Shown piece after piece: positions 50,752-63,085 of a stretch of DNA of 64,000 bases. The notes beneath the pieces are model-generated. The model made no database searches. It was not told where the DNA came from and was given only the letters and a program-made list of their open reading frames with translations. The stretch comes from Jaapia argillacea MUCL 33604 (lineage: Eukaryota; Basidiomycota; Agaricomycetes; Jaapiales; Jaapiaceae), in the NCBI GenBank assembly GCA_000697665.1, contig KL197782.1:1-64000 (forward strand). Direction: 5' to 3'. Both the position numbers and the translations under genes were made by a program. Positions within the stretch are counted from its first letter, which is position 1. Each line of letters opens with the position of its first letter.

Positions 50752-52365
50752 AGGGAGGGGGTGTTGGGCTTGTATAAAGCATTTCTAGTGAATGGATTAT
50801 AAACGCGTAAGTGCGACTGGGTAGAGGAAGGTGAGATGAGAGCAGCGACAATTGGATATCATGAATAAACTTTGTGAACGAGGTAAATGTCACTCACCTG
50901 TCGATCTTTGTCGATGGAGTCATGGTTACGAGGAGGGAAACCATGTCAACTACAATGACGATCCCGTTAGACTTGCAGTGCGTCGGGGAGGCGGAGCTGA
51001 AGACAAAGAGGCCTGGGAAAGTTGGTGGTTGATCGTTGATTTTGTACTTGGTCAATCTACAACTTTTGTCGGCTCTGGTTCTCACCCGCTTGTCTTTTCT
51101 AACGAGACTTGATACAAGCAGTTACGTTGTTCAAGACAAGAAGAATTGATTGACGAGGAATTTCGACTTCGTCTCCCGAGACATTACTCCTCTTTAACCA
51201 AACCCCTGCTTGCTACCCAACACATCGAGGACCAACTAGATTTTGGTGAGGGTGGTTGGTTTTTATACCTCTGATGCAGTCGTGCTTGGACGGGAAATGG
51301 ACAAGAAAACGAGCGAGGGAGGTCTGGATGATGAGAGCTGGCTTGTAGGAAGGATAATGGGGGAAGAGACCGTCAATCCCTGTTCATACGTTGGGTACGT
51401 TCCCCTCGACGTTTACCCATTCAAATCATCAAATCATCTGTGTATTTTGTCCTCACCAGCGCCAGCCAGTCTGTTAAACAAGTTATAGCTTTAGTCCTGC
51501 GAGATTGAACTCGCTTACGTTCTCGTATCCTCATCTCCACACCTCTCCAACAATCATTACCACGAGCCATGACGATCATCAGCTCCCCAGACCCCCATAT
51601 CAACCACATGGTTCAACTACCCGAACACAAAGTCTTTCCTTCAACCTTTCCAGAATGGAACGCCTGCGCCCACGTCTACCATCTGGCTTAACATAGCACC
51701 AACTTACATCCGAAGTGAACATCCAACGACATGCTCGTCCGACTGAAGGGTGGCGAAGAAGGGAGTGTCGAGGTTATAGAGATGTCAGGAATGCTTCTGC
51801 TAACCGGGCAGGAGTGGGATAGAGGTCGACCAGACTGGTGAGAGCTTACTGTTCTTCCGTGTGTTAGCCTCTTCTGAGTGAGACTTTGCTTGTAGATGCT
51901 CGGTGACGGCGCCATTGTGCTTTGGGACTCGGTTTCCGAATCATCAAATTCGGAATATCACCTTCATCCTCGATGCTATTTGGGATAAGCCCGCTCGTTG
52001 GTATGCGCTGAAAAGAGAATCTGAGTCCGTTACCTTTGTCTTCCATCAGTCCTTCGCTGAACGATATTATTAGGACTAACATTGAGCGTCAAATTCGTTC
52101 GCTTTGTCAACTTGATGGTCAAATGACGTCGACGAGTCTCCTTCCGAACTACGTGCTGGGGTCTCCGTCCTCAACCATCAATCACTGCAGCTCAATACGT
52201 ATCTCATCCCCATTTGACCGAATTCATCATCCTCGTTTGTCCTCTCTCCCTATCCTGGTCCGACTTTCCCTAATCATCCGGGCCATGAGCCACTTTTCTC
52301 TCTACAATGGCCAGTTGGTCGTGTGCATAGTTGGTGCTGAAGATGGCTTCGGCCGGGGAGGTCCA
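50752..52365. other. Unresolved region, possible decayed gene on the plus strand
   Basis: Plus-strand frames 50852-51112 (86 codons), 51243-51488 (81) and 51505-51696, and pieces such as EELIDEEFRLRLPRHYSSLT (about 51140-51210) and GGEEGSVEVIEMSGMLLLTG (about 51740-51800) look protein-like, but I found no splice pattern that joins them. A degraded or multi-exon gene is possible; I make no product call. Confidence 0.3.
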
Positions 52366-52828
52366 TTATGGGGGAGGAAGAGGTTGAATCCCAGAAGCTG
52401 AATCGTTATTGTTTGTCCGTTTCATCATTTTTGATCTCGTACTCGCCTTTAGGCCAAGCATGGACCTAGCCTTTTGACTGCCCACCTCGTCGAGGTACAC
52501 CAACTCTACACCTGCTTTCTCCCGCGTGGTTCGACTGGATCGAGTCAGGATCGGAGGCGGTTGGGTGACGAAGAGGTGAGTAAATGATGATGAGCCGTTA
52601 ACAACTTGGTCGTGGCCCATCCCACCAGGTGGGCAAGGCGCATCTTGTGAATATGACGAGGTCACCGTTTGCCACTATTACTGGCATCATCCTAATCCCA
52701 TGCGCCAGGTGCATGGGCGAATAGAGGAAGAGGGCTGGTCCTGTCGCCAAAGTAGTACCCATTGTGAACGATCCTACAATGTACGCGAGTTGATTGGGAA
52801 CCTGAGCGAGTCCGTACGATGAAGACAT
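52366..52828 (-). CDS. Hypothetical protein, 133 aa, two exons
   Basis: Exons 52666-52828 and 52366-52604 joined by GTGACC...GACCAAG (61 nt) sum to 134 codons. The N-terminal half is moderately hydrophobic (AYIVGSFTMGTTLATGPALF), compatible with one membrane segment; the C-terminal half is basic and ends in PLPPP. The start lies only 42 bp beyond the stop of the next minus-strand gene, so the promoter must overlap that gene's 3 prime end, or the two are linked by read-through. No family recognised. Confidence 0.4.
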
Positions 52829-52870
52829 GCCAGCGCCTCCTGGTCGTAATCATAATCACCACCATAATTA

Positions 52871-54960
52871 TCATTTCATCTCAGATAATATCAGATCCCT
52901 AAAACCCTCCATCTCCTCGCACAGTACAATTAATTCCGTCTTCGGAATCCCTGGGAACAACAAGGACATCCTCCAATCATCACACGACCATGCGTCAAGT
53001 ACCTGAAACAAAAATCAGCCATGCGTGGTACCACAGTTGACGAGTCTAACGCACCTGCTGTACGCTGGTTGTGAATACCGTGACTCCTTCGCTTTGCATA
53101 TCGAGGATTTGATGGCGAGCTTCTGGGGACGTCATTATCTCTCTTAGCCAGGTGAGAAGCAAGGTGGGGAATTCGCGGACGATGTCATCCTTTTCTATCG
53201 GTTGACTTGTTGAAAGGAACGACATATGCTGCATAACTTTGTCCAAATCGAACTTGATGTCCGATGTATTCACCCCGTTGGCGTGGTACATATAGTGAGC
53301 GTGTCGACTCCATTCTAAAACACTCTCTCGTGTGGCATCCTCGACGTATTTCAGGCGTTCGATGGGTGAGTCTGTAATGGTGTAGAAACGTTCAGGGATC
53401 CTCGAGGTGACCAGACATGAGATATCAGGGAACAACAGGATCTATTTCGTAGAAGTGAATTCCCGTCGTCAAGGACCTTGAGATGGGAGTCACGAACCTT
53501 TCCACTACCCCACATACGATCCCCGAAGAATTGCGGCAACTTTTCACGATTTTCTAAACGGACGCCGATATTTGCGATGTGGTACAAAAGGTCGGAGTAG
53601 ATGTGATGTCGAATGAATAGGCGACAATCTCGCAGGCCTACGTAGAGGTAGGCTGGGAAGGCAATGTATCCTCGTAGGTAAACGATGTAAGCTAGATAAG
53701 GAACGATGAGTGGTTGTGATGCGAAGGAGTGAGTGACATGTACCTATCGAAGTAGGACATGTGAACAGTACACCATCATATTTCCGTGGTTTATTCCTGG
53801 GGTCGTCATCGACAGGAGCCAAGTTTTGCGATTCCACCCAATGTTGCAACCGCTTGATTCTTCGTTTCGGGTCTAGGATGAACGTCACCAAAAGCCGTTC
53901 GGAAGCCAGAGCCTACGACGTACCAAATGCAGGTATCGACTTGACACCGATGAACTGTGGCTCGTCCAAGTGTAACATCCCCATAATGAAAACAAAATCG
54001 CAAACTACAAACTTGGTCGTTATCTTCTTGGACTCGAGATGAGATTTGAGGAGTTTGAATGTGTCGTATCGCATACAGCGAACATCAAATCCGATGTTGG
54101 AGTTGTCTGGATTTGTCTGGAGTGAGGAGATTGATGACGATGAGGTCAGTTTCAAGCTTTTTTGAGGGTATTGAGAGGAGACGCACAGCTACCCATTTCA
54201 TCCAGTTGGGCGATTGGGAGCCGTGTGCAGCTGGCAGGGTCACCCATCCGTTATGGGGACATGTCGGTTTCGGATCGCATTCACCTTGGTCAACGAAGAG
54301 ACATGCGTCGTGCTGAGAGACTATTCCGACTGCATCAGAGTCCCCCGCGAAGCTGTCTTGGATCAAAGTGGTAAGGGATGTTAGGACACGGTGCTTTATA
54401 AATATTGACTGACAAACCCTGAGATCCAAGCTAGTGTACCGTCTTGACGACCGTACTCGTCAGTTCTTGTGATGACGCTGAACGGTGAAGAGGTGAACAT
54501 TCTACATCCTGGAAGAGGAAGATCGGAGCATACTAATAATCGATTGAATTTGCAGCCATGAGTTTCCTCAAGAAGTACAGGCGTTCAGATTTTTGCATCG
54601 TGTGGATAGACTGGACTAGGGCCTCGTCAACATTACATATCGATCGGAGGTGATATCGTTGGTCGCGAGGTAGACATTTCCGCCCAGGGGGAGCGAGCTG
54701 GATATTCGGATGGGTAAGTGTTTGATATCACAGAAATTCGGAGGCCTCACATTTCTTGGTAGATGTGGTTTAGGATTTGGGGGTGGGGTCGGCGGGGGGA
54801 CTGGGGCCGGGGTGGGAGTAGCAGTAGCAGTAAGAGCAATTGGACCATACCCTGTGTCGGTATCCTGCTTTCTATCCTTCAGACTTAAACGAGGCTCATT
54901 CGCAGCGGGAGTGACGAGTGGACGACACTTCCTGCGACGCAGGAATGACGCGAGTTTCAT
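52871..54960 (-). CDS. Uncharacterised protein, 548 aa, eight exons
   Basis: Eight exons (54751-54960, 54534-54697, 54193-54430, 53924-54116, 53744-53872, 53498-53691, 53055-53441, 52871-53002) with GT-AG introns sum to exactly 549 codons. N-terminus basic (MKLASFLRRRKCRPLV), then a Pro-rich segment (VPPPTPPPNPKP), then a helical folded part: DEALVQSIHTMQKSERLYFL, DACLFVDQGECDPKPTCPHN, VCDFVFIMGMLHLDEPQFIG, YLRGYIAFPAYLYVGLRDCR, MQHMSFLSTSQPIEKDDIVR, and a C-terminal SCDDWRMSLLFPGIPKTELI. No signal peptide. I recognise no domain. The exact frame closure makes the gene model strong although the function is open. Confidence 0.65.
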
Positions 54961-56146
54961 AGTGTATAGCCAGAGACTGGGGAGCTGAGCTGGAGAAGAA
55001 AGTGGGGAGAAGGCGGGTTGAATACATGGTCGCTTACACGCTTAAATGGCGTTTTCAAAAATGGAGATCTGTGTGTGACACAATAGAGAGTCGCGCAGAT
55101 AACATCGGTTCGACGCCCCATATGTTCGAAAGAAACCAAACAAGGCTGCGCTGTGAATATAAACCATGTTGCTACACAGCAATGTCAGAACGTTGCAACT
55201 CGCCACATACAGAGCCTCGAATTGAGAGAGGACCAGGACAAAGGTTTCAGATGAGGTGGCGAAAGAAACAACAGACCAGGATCCGGGTGAACGGGTGGTA
55301 GTGCCACTAGAAGTGTCGAGAGTTCGTCAACGACATTGAACAATAGTACACACGAGTGTAGCAGGCTTGAAACACTTCGTATATCACGAAGAGACTTCAA
55401 GAGGCTTCCAGAGCCAGAAATGCCAGCTGCTGTGGCGAAGCAAAGCAACAGAAGGGGCGCCAGCCTGGGAGCGCCACGCGAATCGAGAAGGGTTCATCTG
55501 TGACACTGAGCAGCACACACGAGGAAATTCGGCTTGAGATACTTCATGCTTGATGACGCTGACAAGCCAGCGTCGGTCTGAGTCCATGTCGATGTTCTGT
55601 GAAATGCAAGAAAGGATTGCGTAACGTAGGTGGTTTGACTGGCTAGGAGCTGAAGGGAGGTGGAGTAATGTGCTGAGTTTGATTAACTGAGCTTGCGGTG
55701 AACTACCATCGTACGAAAGCTCGAATGGAGGAAAACGTACCTTTCGGGTCCCACATGAGATACGTGGCCTGGGTTCAACGCCTGTTTCACTCCACTAGTA
55801 TATCCTGTAGAGTCGAGGTTATGGCTCAAGATAGCCATCTGACTGGGGATTCTTGATGTATGAGGCTCTGGGTTACTTGCAATCGCGAAGGAGAAGTCGT
55901 TGACCAGTACTCCCATCGCCAGTGGTAGTCAGCTCGGAGTCTTCCGAGTACTTCGAAGTGGTCCCTGGCTGACACGATCATGATCTGCCTACCCTTGTAT
56001 GCTCTTCCATCCTGCGTCTGCCTTTGTTCGTCTCGCTCGAACCTTAAGTCATTTCGAGAACTCGCGGGCGTCTGTTACGAGCGTCAATCAGCACTACACG
56101 CTGTGGCACTCATCGATACGGCCTATGTCTTCAATTTCTCCCAACA
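54961..56146. other. Unresolved region with short minus-strand frames
   Basis: Minus-strand frames at 55185-55448, 55384-55587 (MDSDRRWLVSVIKHEVSQAE) and 55683-55916 (MGVLVNDFSFAIASNPEPHT) are 67-87 codons and could be exons of an unknown gene, but no consistent splicing was found. The right part must include the promoter of the next plus-strand gene. Confidence 0.3.
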
Positions 56147-58883
56147 ATGCACTCGAGTCAAAACTCACACCGCGAGCCGGCGTCGCTGTACTTCCAACTG
56201 ACTACAGACGAGCTGGATGATCTCAGGCTCCACGGTACATACACTTTCCAGTCGGTTAGTAGCAGTGATGGGTCCGCTTCCGATCGACTCGGTGCAGGTC
56301 GAACCCTTGGCAACTGGATATCGCGAGCGGGACGCAGACTGGAAAGTGCCGCTCATGTCACATCCTTGACCTCGGAACCAACACCGTACTTCGTGTTCGA
56401 CACCCTCGACGACCTTGAGGAACTCAATCATACTCACTCCTTTGAGGTACTGACTGACAGTGATGGGAAGAGTTCAAATCGGATAGGAGTGGGACGTACT
56501 CTCGGAAATTGGATATCTCACGCAGGGCGAAATCTTGAGAAACTCCTGGGCCGTTCTGCTGAGCGTCTCGGGAAGGGACCGAATGCCATCATGTACCGCG
56601 CTCTGGTTTCCGCCGATTCGCGTCGATCCTCGAAGCCGAGAGAGCGCCACCTGGCATTCTATTCTCCGCCTCCATTCCAACAACTCGTGGAAAGAGCATT
56701 GTTTCCCGGCTACGGCTTCGGCTCGGACCTGTACGACCCTAATGTCGTCCACGACCCCAAGTTCATCAAATCCTGTGATCAACTGGTTCTTTGTCTCAGG
56801 TTTGCTGTCTGACGTTCTTTTGATCATCAATATATCTAATTCATATCTTTTATCAGAAATGGAAATCAAACTATCCAATACCTCGCTATCTACTATATCT
56901 CCGCCCTACTTTGTGCCATCCCAGAGTGTCAACCCATCTTTCGACAAGCAAATGCACAAGAGGTGATCAAGCAAGTATTGAAGTATTCGTCGATGTTCCC
57001 GCGGAGCAATGTTGATCATACGCTTTTGTTCTCTCCTTCAACTCGTGCTCTTGTCATGTTGTCCGAGTCGCAAGTACTTGGTGCGATCAAGGATCTCGAC
57101 CTCGTCTCGAAGGATAGGATAGTTGCTGATTCTCGAAGTCTCGCGAGTATCTCTCAGCTCATCAAGTACACCGTGTAAGTAAAGCTCACCCTTTCGTTTG
57201 AGGATGTCTAACGTCATCCACTAGAAATCCGGAATCAAACCTTCTTGCGGCTCGTCGCCTCCAGTTATCATTGAAGCGACTCCTTCCCTCCGTGGCAGAT
57301 ATGACACGTCTTATCTCTCCGTCCGTCGTGGACACCTGGGCCAAGCTTGCCCTCGATCTCGACCCCTTATGCAGTATCATTTTTACGCGCCTACTTGAAG
57401 TGACCTTTGTCATGGATAACGCCGAGATCGCCAATTTGAGACTTGGGATGGTGACTTCGATCCTCAAATATGGTTTACGGGAGGGACGAGGTGAGGGAGT
57501 TTTCCTGTGATGCGGTAACGAGTCATCTTACAGGAACTGCACAGGTGTTTTTATTTCACCACAAATCCGCAAATTGCTTCATCCTCAACTGTATAGCGAG
57601 AAACTCTTTGCGGCTACAATACGGGATTCAACGAGGTTCGAGATGGAGCAAGTCGTCCAGAAATGGCAGCGTACAGAGCTTACACCTGCAGAATCCGATC
57701 TACTCGCCCCTTTCGTCCAATTTATCTCTCCATTCTTCTCGCTTTGGGGGGCCTTTTGTCAAGAATGGTACTTTGATAGTGATGAAGAGTGGATTAGATC
57801 GGATGGAGTTAGTCACCTAAGATTCATCCCGCCAAAGAGACGAAAGAGGCTATGTAGGCTTCTCGTTCATCTTGCGCTGAGGTGAGTGTTTTCCGGTAAG
57901 GTATCAAATCGGCCTGACATTGTATGTGACTTAGCGGGCGATGTTTCGTCAATGATGTCGTGCAAGTCGCACAAAAGGACGTCGATTGCTACGAGACAAT
58001 ACTTCAGATCCTTCGCCTACAGTGCACGGCCGAGGACGTACAGATCCGAGACAAAGCAATTGCACTTGTCCATACCATATCATCCCAGTTATCCGATGTG
58101 GTTACCCCCTTCCCCACAAGTTATACTCTCGGATTCTACCACAAGTTCTGTGTCGGCCTTCGCAGAACGGCCTCCTCGACTGTCGTTGGAAGGCTGACCG
58201 GTGAGATCAAGGTGGGTCCTGGTCCAATGTGACGGCATCCCTTCTGAAGCTGATCTATGATGCAGGTTAGCAGATGTCATGTCCAGTTCGGATTTGCTTA
58301 TACCCGGCAACCTGCGTACCCGTATCTGGAGGTCTTACTTGGCCCCCTCGACTCTCTCCGCTGGATCGACGCATCTCTTGTGCAAAATCCAGGTATCCGC
58401 TATAAACCTGTTCTCGCGGCTGTCGATACAGGGGGTGAAAGACACTATGTCGGTTGTGCCCTTGCGGACTTGGGATTAGGCAAGGTTATCGAGATTTTCG
58501 CGGTAGGGCAGGACTTCAGCCTACCCGACTCGTTTGCATCCAACTATGATGTGTTCGGTCCTGTACATGTCTTGGCTACGCGGACGAGTCCGAATGGTCA
58601 GCCATCGGAGATTTACTGGTGTAATCCGTGAGTGCATGCCGCGTCATAGTTTTGTGGTCGTTCAATTAATTCTTCCAAATCCTTGCTCATTCGCCTGTTG
58701 CCAACCTACGTTGCCAGCAAAACGCAACGTTTCACTCATGCTGTGTCCTGGGAGGAAGCTGATGTTCCAGATTGGATCTGGCAAGGGTATTGTCAGGAGT
58801 GTTGGGCCTTCCATAGCTTTCAACAGATGAGACCGGTGCAGAGGCATATAGAGAAGGGCACTGAAAATCTATCGAGCAATTGA
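56147..58883 (+). CDS. Uncharacterised protein with internal GRTLGNWIS repeat, 792 aa, seven exons
   Basis: Seven exons (56147-56799, 56857-57174, 57225-57490, 57545-57881, 57935-58211, 58266-58627, 58718-58883) sum to exactly 793 codons. The N-terminal 125 residues contain a tandem duplication of about 38 residues: DRLGAGRTLGNWISRAGRRL and NRIGVGRTLGNWISHAGRNL, each preceded by a (S/D)SDG segment. The rest is helix-rich (IQYLAIYYISALLCAIPECQ, SKDRIVADSRSLASISQLIK, ISPFFSLWGAFCQEWYFDSD), then a C-terminal part with DTGGERHYVGCALADLGLGK, WIWQGYCQECWAFHSFQQMR. No signal peptide or known catalytic motif. Intact by frame arithmetic. Confidence 0.68.
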
Positions 58884-58951
58884 AGTGGAATTATCGGTAT
58901 ATTTTGCCCGCTGTATAACATAATTTGGGTTGTACGACATATAGTCACCGG

Positions 58952-59179
58952 ATGGACACCCAAGACATCACCTCCATGGTTCGACGTCGCAGGATCAATG
59001 ATTGGGCACAACCCATCTTCAAAGGCAAACTCCCACCCAACCTCCAATTTACACAGAGAGTGAACAACGAGCTCAGATCACATCGTTACGAAGCAGAGAC
59101 CTTGACATTCTCGTATTCCATCACTCCTTTTGGATTTGAGAACGATAGATGGCATGCGGAGGGAGAGAAGAACCTCTGA
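58952..59179 (+). CDS. Small hypothetical frame, 75 aa
   Basis: ATG 58952 (MDTQDITSMVRRRRINDWAQ) to the stop at 59179. It is soluble and basic at the start. It lies 70 bp after the preceding gene on the same strand and could be a short separate gene or unrelated UTR sequence. No other support. Confidence 0.25.
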   Translation: MDTQDITSMVRRRRINDWAQPIFKGKLPPNLQFTQRVNNELRSHRYEAETLTFSYSITPFGFENDRWHAEGEKNL

Positions 59180-60262
59180 TGCGTCCGTGTAGACATAGTT
59201 TAGTGAAGATGAGAGTGCCAGTCACATTCCAGGCCTGAAGCGACAGTTGTCTGAAACGTCGCAAGGGTGATGCTTGATGCGGAGGTGGGAGCAGCCTTCG
59301 GAACGCTGAACTCGTAACGAGGCTCCCCACTTGTTCGGTTTTCGGCGTTTGGCCTGCATAGATGGAGCTTGGGGGGTTTTCACTTTAGTACAATCGCCCG
59401 CGTGGCATTTTGGACGATCGATTGTATCTATGAATGGAGGTATAACGGTGGATACATAATTAGGGAGCCTTGAAATGACCATGTCAGAGACTTCAGGGGA
59501 TATGAGGATCTGAAATCAAAACCGGCTAACCGTTTGACGGAAAGGTCGATTGGGTTGAAACGAAAGTCGATCGACGAGTGAGAGCGGCGATCTAAAGAAA
59601 TAGGGTCTGAGGTTTAATTTTCGGGCTAGAAAGATCATTACGGAACTCACACTAGGCCTACTGTTGCACTGACAGCCTGAGAACAATGACTATGTCCATT
59701 GAGTCGTACACGGTAAGACTCGGCCCTAAGGCGGAATGTACGAGATATCCTACTCTGGGCGGTAGTCAGAGGGAAGCGGTGATCGCTCGTCGAGGGACTC
59801 TGACAATTCAATAGAAGCGGGGTAAGACTCACCTCTGCCCACGTCTCAATGGTCCGAGTTTCGCACCGTTTGGCTATTAGTCTGGGGAAGCTTGACCATG
59901 ACTTCCTCCGAAAGAGCCGGTGGGGTTAATCCAGTCCTGTATGAGCGCAGTTAGGAACGTGATCAGCAGTGGTCAACAAAAAGTCAGCAAGGACGAAGCT
60001 GTTCCTCAAACTTTTCCTTGTAGAGGATGAAAACGTTCCACAGTTGTATCAGAAGACAAAATGAAAGGACCCCGGAGCCGGTTTGCGTGTGTCAGTGGCT
60101 GTGCATGCCAAGGACCTTACAAATTTAGACTCGATTGAGGGTCGAGATGCTTTGTCGCTTACGATTTGCGCTGACGCAAGTTCATTTGCCAGTCCCCGAC
60201 TGTGCATATAACCCGTTAGTCTCCATGTCAAAACAAACGTGCTGTGCTTGTGCTTGTCCTCG
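59180..60262. other. Intergenic, about 1.1 kb, no confident gene
   Basis: Only short frames on both strands, none with convincing splice partners. The right end contains the SNG1 copy 2 promoter. Confidence 0.45.
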
Positions 60263-62658
60263 ATGTCCGCTACCGACTCAGAACACGACATGTCTCATCT
60301 TGCATCAGAGGATGCCAACGTGAAAGACTCTCGGTTCAATCCGACTGTCATCAACGCTAAGGCAGACGCTCTGGGCACCGATGCACCCTTTTCGCATTCG
60401 TTCTTTGACAAAGATCCTGAGTCTACACAAGCTCGTGCTGCCTATCTGAAGACTCTAGTCGGCGGTATCGTTGCTATTACACTCATCATATGGGTAGCAT
60501 TACCGATTTATTGGGGAGCCCTGTGGAAGCCTACCACTGGGGTGCATAACATGAATGGATGGGTTGTGGTATGTCTCTCTATCATACGCTTCTTTGTTGC
60601 GTGTCCTGTATCCGAAGCTTAAGACGGGTGTAGGATTTTGATGGAGGTCAGATTGGAGGCGCCGTTAGTCAAGTGTTCCGGAGCGTCTCTGGACCAAAGA
60701 CCTTCATGTCTTTCCAATCCATACCCGCATCCAACTTCCCAAATGGTCCCAGTGATGTAGCAGCTGCCATCCTCAACGAGAAGGCCTGGCTAGGAATCGT
60801 TAGTACGTCTGTAACTATATTGCCCTCTTTGGTCCGAGCTGACACCAGCGACGCCAGTCAACTCGGGTGCGACAACCGCCCTGACCAGCGCTGTGTTATC
60901 TGCGAATAGTTCCTATAGCGGATCGTCAGCAATTACCGTTTACGCTGTTGAGGCTCGTAACGAGAATGCCTTGTAAGCTATCCCTCTCCCCCGCCTTCGT
61001 ACTTATTGTCACTCATCTCAACACTACCACCAGCCGGGTGATTATGGAACCACTCGTGTGTCCTTCCACCCCCTATTCTCCATCAGATCCGTTTCAAACA
61101 ACCCAACCAACAGATCACAGGTGTCCTCCAATCATTCTCTCAAAAATTCGCAGTCCAATTCGCCCAAACCCAACTCGTACCCCATAACGTGAACTTTACG
61201 GCTCTTTTAACGAGTGCACCGACGATTGTTACACAACCAGTTTATTACACGATTGATAATTTGAGGCCATTTGACGTGCCTGTGTGAGTCGTCCCTCTTT
61301 ACCTTGTTGATCAGTTTGGGTGGTAGCTGGTGATGTTTTGGGTGCGCTCGAGTGTCTCGATGATGGTGGATGGGTGACTCTTCTTAGCCCGTCGATCGGT
61401 GTTCTTCCATTCTCGCTTCCTATTCTCCACCCTCAAACGGATCTGACCTTATTCTCGTCTTTGACAGTGCCTCAGCAGTGGACTTCGTCGGCCTAATCTA
61501 CCTCCTGATCCTTTCGGTACGTTCTCCTCCCTCTCCTTCCTCTATCACAACTCATCTTACCTATTCTTCCAACAGTTCTTCACAACCGTAAGCTACTCCC
61601 ACTTTCTGCCCATCCTTCGAACGACTCATGAGGACCGACGATGACCTTTCAGATGATCCTCAATTCTGCATATACAATTGCCTCAGGCCTCGATCGCAGA
61701 CTCACCCTTTCATCTTTCATCAAACTTCGTATCTTGGGTCCCATAGCAGCTTACTTTATCCTCTCGGTAAGTCATGTCTCTCCCTCGGTCTCCGACCTTC
61801 TTGGAGTAAACACTGATTATGGGGTTTTCGTGTAGTTGAGTTATGCGTTGGTTAGCGTGGCGTTCAAAGTCCCATTTAATCGATTTTTTGGACATTCGGG
61901 TTTTGTGATTTATTGGATGTTGAGTTGGGTTGCTATGGCCGCTTTGTACGTCCTTCCATACCGTTCTCAATCATTTCCCTTCCTTTTTTCCTCCTTCCAT
62001 TCTTTCCCGTTCCCCATCGCCCATTATCATTGCCTACCTTCTGCGTCGAACCCGCAGCGTATGGGTCTTGTCAATTTCTGGCTAACTCGCGGTTTTTTGA
62101 TCTTCCAGGGGTCTCGCAGTCGAATCGGTCCTCACACTCGTCACCGTCCGCTTCGTGCCTTTCTTCCTCATTATATGGCTTATCGGCACGTCCCTCCTTC
62201 CCTCCATTGTCTCCTCACACTAACGCCGACGTTTAGTGAATGTATCAGTCTGCCTCTTCCCGATCCAAATCTTACCCACCATCTTCCGATATGGATTTGC
62301 CACTCCGTTTTATAATGTTTCGAGAGCCGTGAGGAGTATCGTCTTCGGGACTAGGAACCAACGTGTGTCCGCTCTTTCTTTGACTTTTCCTCTAGTGCTT
62401 TTGGTTCTTGTTTCGAGGCGTCGGGGTTATCCCCTGTATCTTCTCTTCGCACCTCCTTTCCTTTGACTCCTTCGCTATCGTTGTTTCATGGACACTAATG
62501 TCGATCTCTCGCCAGTGGGCCTAAACTTTGGTATCGAATTTGCATGGATAGCGGTATCCTGCATCACACTTGCGCTGTTCCAAACGTTGATGAGGAGAAG
62601 GGAGGTTAACATCCAACGGAAGGCGGCGGAGGATGAGAAGGCCAGCTCAGGGTCGTGA
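60263..62658 (+). CDS. SNG1: SNG1/DUF3533 family membrane protein, copy 2
   Basis: ATG 60263 (MSATDSEHDM). First exon ends NMNGWVV after the membrane segment IVAITLIIWVALPIYWGALW; the next exon starts DFDGGQIGGAVSQVFRSVSG, giving the family GWVVDFDGxxIG opening. Then AAAILNEKAWLGIV, FSQKFAVQFAQTQLVPHNVN, PTIVTQPVYYTIDNLRPFDV, FVGLIYLLILS, RRLTLSSFIKLRILGPIAAY, FVIYWMLSWVAMAAL, SVLTLVTVRFVPFFLIIWLI, VNVSVCLFPIQILPTIFRYG and FATPFYNVSRAVRSIVFGTR, ending EDEKASSGS at 62658. About ten exons. The same intron positions as copy 1 indicate duplication. Proposed role as for yeast Sng1: plasma-membrane lipid-related drug and mutagen resistance. Convergent with family-1 F. Confidence 0.82.
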
Positions 62659-63085
62659 TATCTTTGTCGGCTGGCTGTGATTTCGATTCGATTTCAAGTA
62701 TCCTGATACCCAATTCCCTTCGTATCGTAAACCGCGGATGTCTGTTTCGCTTAATTCGCTCTGCTCAACTTTTTTCAGGTAGTGGACCCTCTGTATGTCC
62801 GCCATCTCTGCACTTCCTTCGAGTCTCCCATCAGCAGTGACAACCTGTATTAGGATCCCAGCTATAGCTCATGTTGGACGGCTCCGCACATCAATGACGA
62901 AAAAGTGCGCCTGCACAAGAGGAGTGACTATGGGCGACCGATTACAGGGTACTCTACACTGAACCTAGATAACTCTCACAACAATCAATACGCAAGGAGA
63001 TCAATACATACAAATGATAGTCATACAACAGATCGTCCAACGAATGAGGACACGAAGGTGACGAAGCGTCATGGAACCTGTGACT
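62659..63085. other. Intergenic between convergent SNG1 copy 2 and family-1 F
   Basis: No gene. Unlike the other cassettes, no family-2 sequence lies at the 3 prime side of this family-1 gene within the window. Confidence 0.5.

Noticed and set aside
54085-54155. Apparent frameshift in the 548-residue gene
   Set aside because: A GTAGCT...CACTCCAG intron (54117-54192) joins the two frames in phase 0.
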